From assembly GCA_030609865.1 (NCBI GenBank), contig JAUWSZ010000099.1, positions 1 through 7,357 of the forward strand: a stretch of DNA of 7,357 bases, read 5' to 3'. Under the pieces are notes generated by a model. That model saw nothing but the letters and a program-made list of their open reading frames with translations. It was not told where the DNA came from and ran no database searches. Source of the DNA: a bacterium. GTDB lineage: Bacteria; Desulfobacterota; DSWW01. Each line of letters opens with the position of its first letter. Position 1 is the first letter of the stretch. Positions 6,030-7,357 of this stretch are shown piece by piece. The translations under genes and the position numbers were made by a program.

Positions 6030-6069
6030 CACCCTCACCCTAACCCTCTCCCTCTCGAGAGGGAGAGGG
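6030..6069. repeat. Dispersed-type repeat ending in a perfect 26-bp palindrome (second of a pair)
   Basis: The lead CACCCTCACCCTAAC (6030-6044) runs into a perfect palindrome at 6044-6069, whose left half is CCCTCTCCCTCTC and right half its exact reverse complement, centred on TCGA. Leads of the CACCCTCACCCTAACCC type are, from memory, common intergenic repeats in many proteobacteria. It lies between two convergent genes and may act as a bidirectional pause or attenuator; AATATT follows, not a T-run. Confidence 0.7.
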
Positions 6070-6154
6070 AATATTAGTGACGGGATGACCCAAATAGCAG
6101 ACTGTGCAAGCCGAAAAGCATGAGCGACGCAGATGGCCGTTTCTCGTCGGTTTC

Positions 6155-7357
6155 CTAGGCGGTTTTGACCTTGGCAGCCGCCTCCAGGCCCAGCTCCTCG
6201 ATGGCAGTCTCCCGCATCTTGAACTTCTGAATCTTGCCGGTCACGGTCATCGGGAAGTCCTCGGCGCTGGCCACGAACTTCCAGTACTTCGGCACCTTGA
6301 AATGGGCGATCTTTCCCTTGCAGAAGGCCTTCATGTCTTCATCGGTCAGCAGAGCGCCCTCCTTCGGCAAGACCCACGCCATCAGTTCCTCGCCGTACTT
6401 CACGTCCGGCACACCGACGACGTAGACATCCATGACCTTGGGATGGGTCCGCACGAACTCCTCGATTTCCCGAGGGTAGAGGTTTTCACCTCCGCGGATT
6501 ACCATCTCCTTGATCCGGCCCGTGATCTTCACGTAGCCTTCGTCGTCCATCGTGCCCAGGTCCCCGCTGTGCAGCCAGCCACGCTCGTCGATCGTGTCGG
6601 CCGTGGCTTCCGGGTTGTTGTAGTACCGGCTCATTACCTGGTACCCCCGGAAGCACAGCTCGCCCTGCTCTCCCCGGGGCACGACCCTGCCCGTGGCCGG
6701 ATCGATGATCTTGAGCTCCTGCCACGGCATCACGCGCCCCACCGTGGAGACGCGCCGCTCGAGAGAGTCCTCGATACGGGTCATCGTCGTGACCGGCGAG
6801 GATTCGGTCTGGCCGTACGCGATGACCACCTCCTTCATGTTCAGCTTCTCGATGACCTCCTCCATCGTCTTGATCGGGCAGGGAGCGCCGGCCATGATGC
6901 CGGTTCGCAACGACGAGATGTCGTACTTCCCGAAATCCGGATGGTTGAGTTCGGCGATGAACATGGTCGGCACACCGTGCAAGGCGGTGCATTTCTCCTT
7001 TTCGACCGCCTCGAACACCGGGACCGGGTCGAAGATCGGAGCCGGAATCACCATCGTTGCACCCGTGGTCACGCAGGCAAGGTTGGCCAGCACCATCCCG
7101 AAGCAATGGTAAAAAGGAACGGGAATGCACAAGCGGTCCGCCTCCGTAAACCGCATGACCTGTGCTACGTGGTAGCCGTTGTTCAGGATATTGAAATGGG
7201 TCAGGGTAACGCCTTTGGGAAAACCAGTCGTGCCCGACGTATACTGGATGTTGATATCATCATCCGGGTCCAACTCGGGGGTGACCGCCCTCAGATCCTC
7301 ATCCGGCACCCTTTTCCCGTCTTCCAGGATGTCCTCGAAGCAGAAAGCGCCTTCCTC
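6155..7357 (-). CDS. AMP-forming fatty/medium-chain acyl-CoA synthetase, N-terminus beyond the right edge
   Basis: A member of the adenylate-forming (ANL) superfamily that activates a carboxylic acid with ATP to an acyl-adenylate and then transfers it to coenzyme A. The 400 visible residues cover roughly the last three quarters of a protein of about 550. The frame is open to the window edge; the GTG at 7309 is an internal valine, not the start. Motifs in visible numbering are the P-loop [11 protein letters not shown] (39-49), YGQTESSP (181-188), GWLHSGDLG (260-268, with the ribose-binding Asp), the hinge region [16 protein letters not shown] (280-295) and the C-terminal TVTGKIQK with catalytic Lys375. 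The overall sequence is closest to the ACSF2/FadD-like group, suggesting medium- or long-chain fatty acids, though substrate cannot be read from sequence. All catalytic motifs are intact. It probably feeds beta-oxidation or lipid synthesis, or syntrophic fatty-acid use if the host is a syntroph. Confidence 0.93.
   Translation of the reverse strand, partial: EEGAFCFEDILEDGKRVPDEDLRAVTPELDPDDDINIQYTSGTTGFPKGVTLTHFNILNNGYHVAQVMRFTEADRLCIPVPFYHCFGMVLANLACVTTGATMVIPAPIFDPVPVFEAVEKEKCTALHGVPTMFIAELNHPDFGKYDISSLRTGIMAGAPCPIKTMEEVIEKLNMKEVVIAYGQTESSPVTTMTRIEDSLERRVSTVGRVMPWQELKIIDPATGRVVPRGEQGELCFRGYQVMSRYYNNPEATADTIDERGWLHSGDLGTMDDEGYVKITGRIKEMVIRGGENLYPREIEEFVRTHPKVMDVYVVGVPDVKYGEELMAWVLPKEGALLTDEDMKAFCKGKIAHFKVPKYWKFVASAEDFPMTVTGKIQKFKMRETAIEELGLEAAAKVKTA

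Larger units (their letters stand above)
5935..6154. other. Convergent intergenic region
   Basis: The 220 bases between the stop codons of the zinc-ribbon gene and the acyl-CoA synthetase hold the two palindromic repeats and no credible gene. The segment 6076-6154 shows no strong hairpin, promoter or coding signal. No classical terminator is evident for either gene. Confidence 0.6.

Noticed and set aside
6044..6069. 26-bp palindrome as an intrinsic terminator
   Set aside because: It is followed by AATATT on one side and preceded by TAA on the other, with no T-run on either strand. It belongs to a dispersed repeat type, so termination is possible but not supported as the intrinsic kind.
7307..7309. 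GTG as the start codon of the acyl-CoA synthetase
   Set aside because: The frame stays open for 16 further codons to the window edge, and the family has well over 100 residues before the P-loop, so this is an internal valine.

Overview
The window is about 7.4 kb of moderately high-GC bacterial DNA. Its gene content (an iron-sulfur flavoprotein relative, an acyl-CoA ligase, a saccharopine-dehydrogenase-family enzyme, an orphan FGGY kinase) and its scattered short palindromic repeats fit an anaerobic Desulfobacterota (former deltaproteobacterial) genome. This taxonomic guess is inference only; there is no rRNA, tRNA or marker gene to confirm it.

Left region (1-3389), read leftwards: a saccharopine-dehydrogenase-family NAD(P) enzyme (3092 to 1869), then an FGGY carbohydrate kinase (1687 to 104), then after 32 bases the first 23 codons of a further gene, truncated by the window edge, that starts like an exported or membrane-anchored protein. 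The three look like a transcription unit. A composite inverted-repeat element fills most of the 181 bases between dehydrogenase and kinase, and its outer end contains the dehydrogenase stop codon. A partial copy of the same repeat end lies in the dehydrogenase leader.

Middle region (3093-5022): a 297-base divergent intergenic region carries two outward-facing sigma70-like promoters, each with a perfect TTGACA. The rightward one serves a flavodoxin-fold, iron-sulfur-flavoprotein-like protein (3390-4127) whose cysteine motif carries a long insertion. That gene converges, with only 6 bases between stop codons, on a leftward two-module VOC/glyoxalase-like gene (4904 to 4134).

Right region (5023-7357): a rightward gene encodes an unrecognised protein built as zinc ribbon, membrane helix, Cys/Trp/His-rich extracytoplasmic domain and second membrane helix. 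A 220-base convergent intergenic region with two purine/pyrimidine palindromic repeats separates it from a leftward AMP-forming acyl-CoA synthetase, whose N-terminus lies beyond the right edge.

I see no phage, insertion-sequence transposase, CRISPR array, defence system or structured RNA gene. The window looks like ordinary metabolic chromosome dotted with small non-coding repeats. The points most worth a second look are the orphan zinc-ribbon membrane protein, the unusual cysteine spacing of the flavoprotein and the repeat elements.
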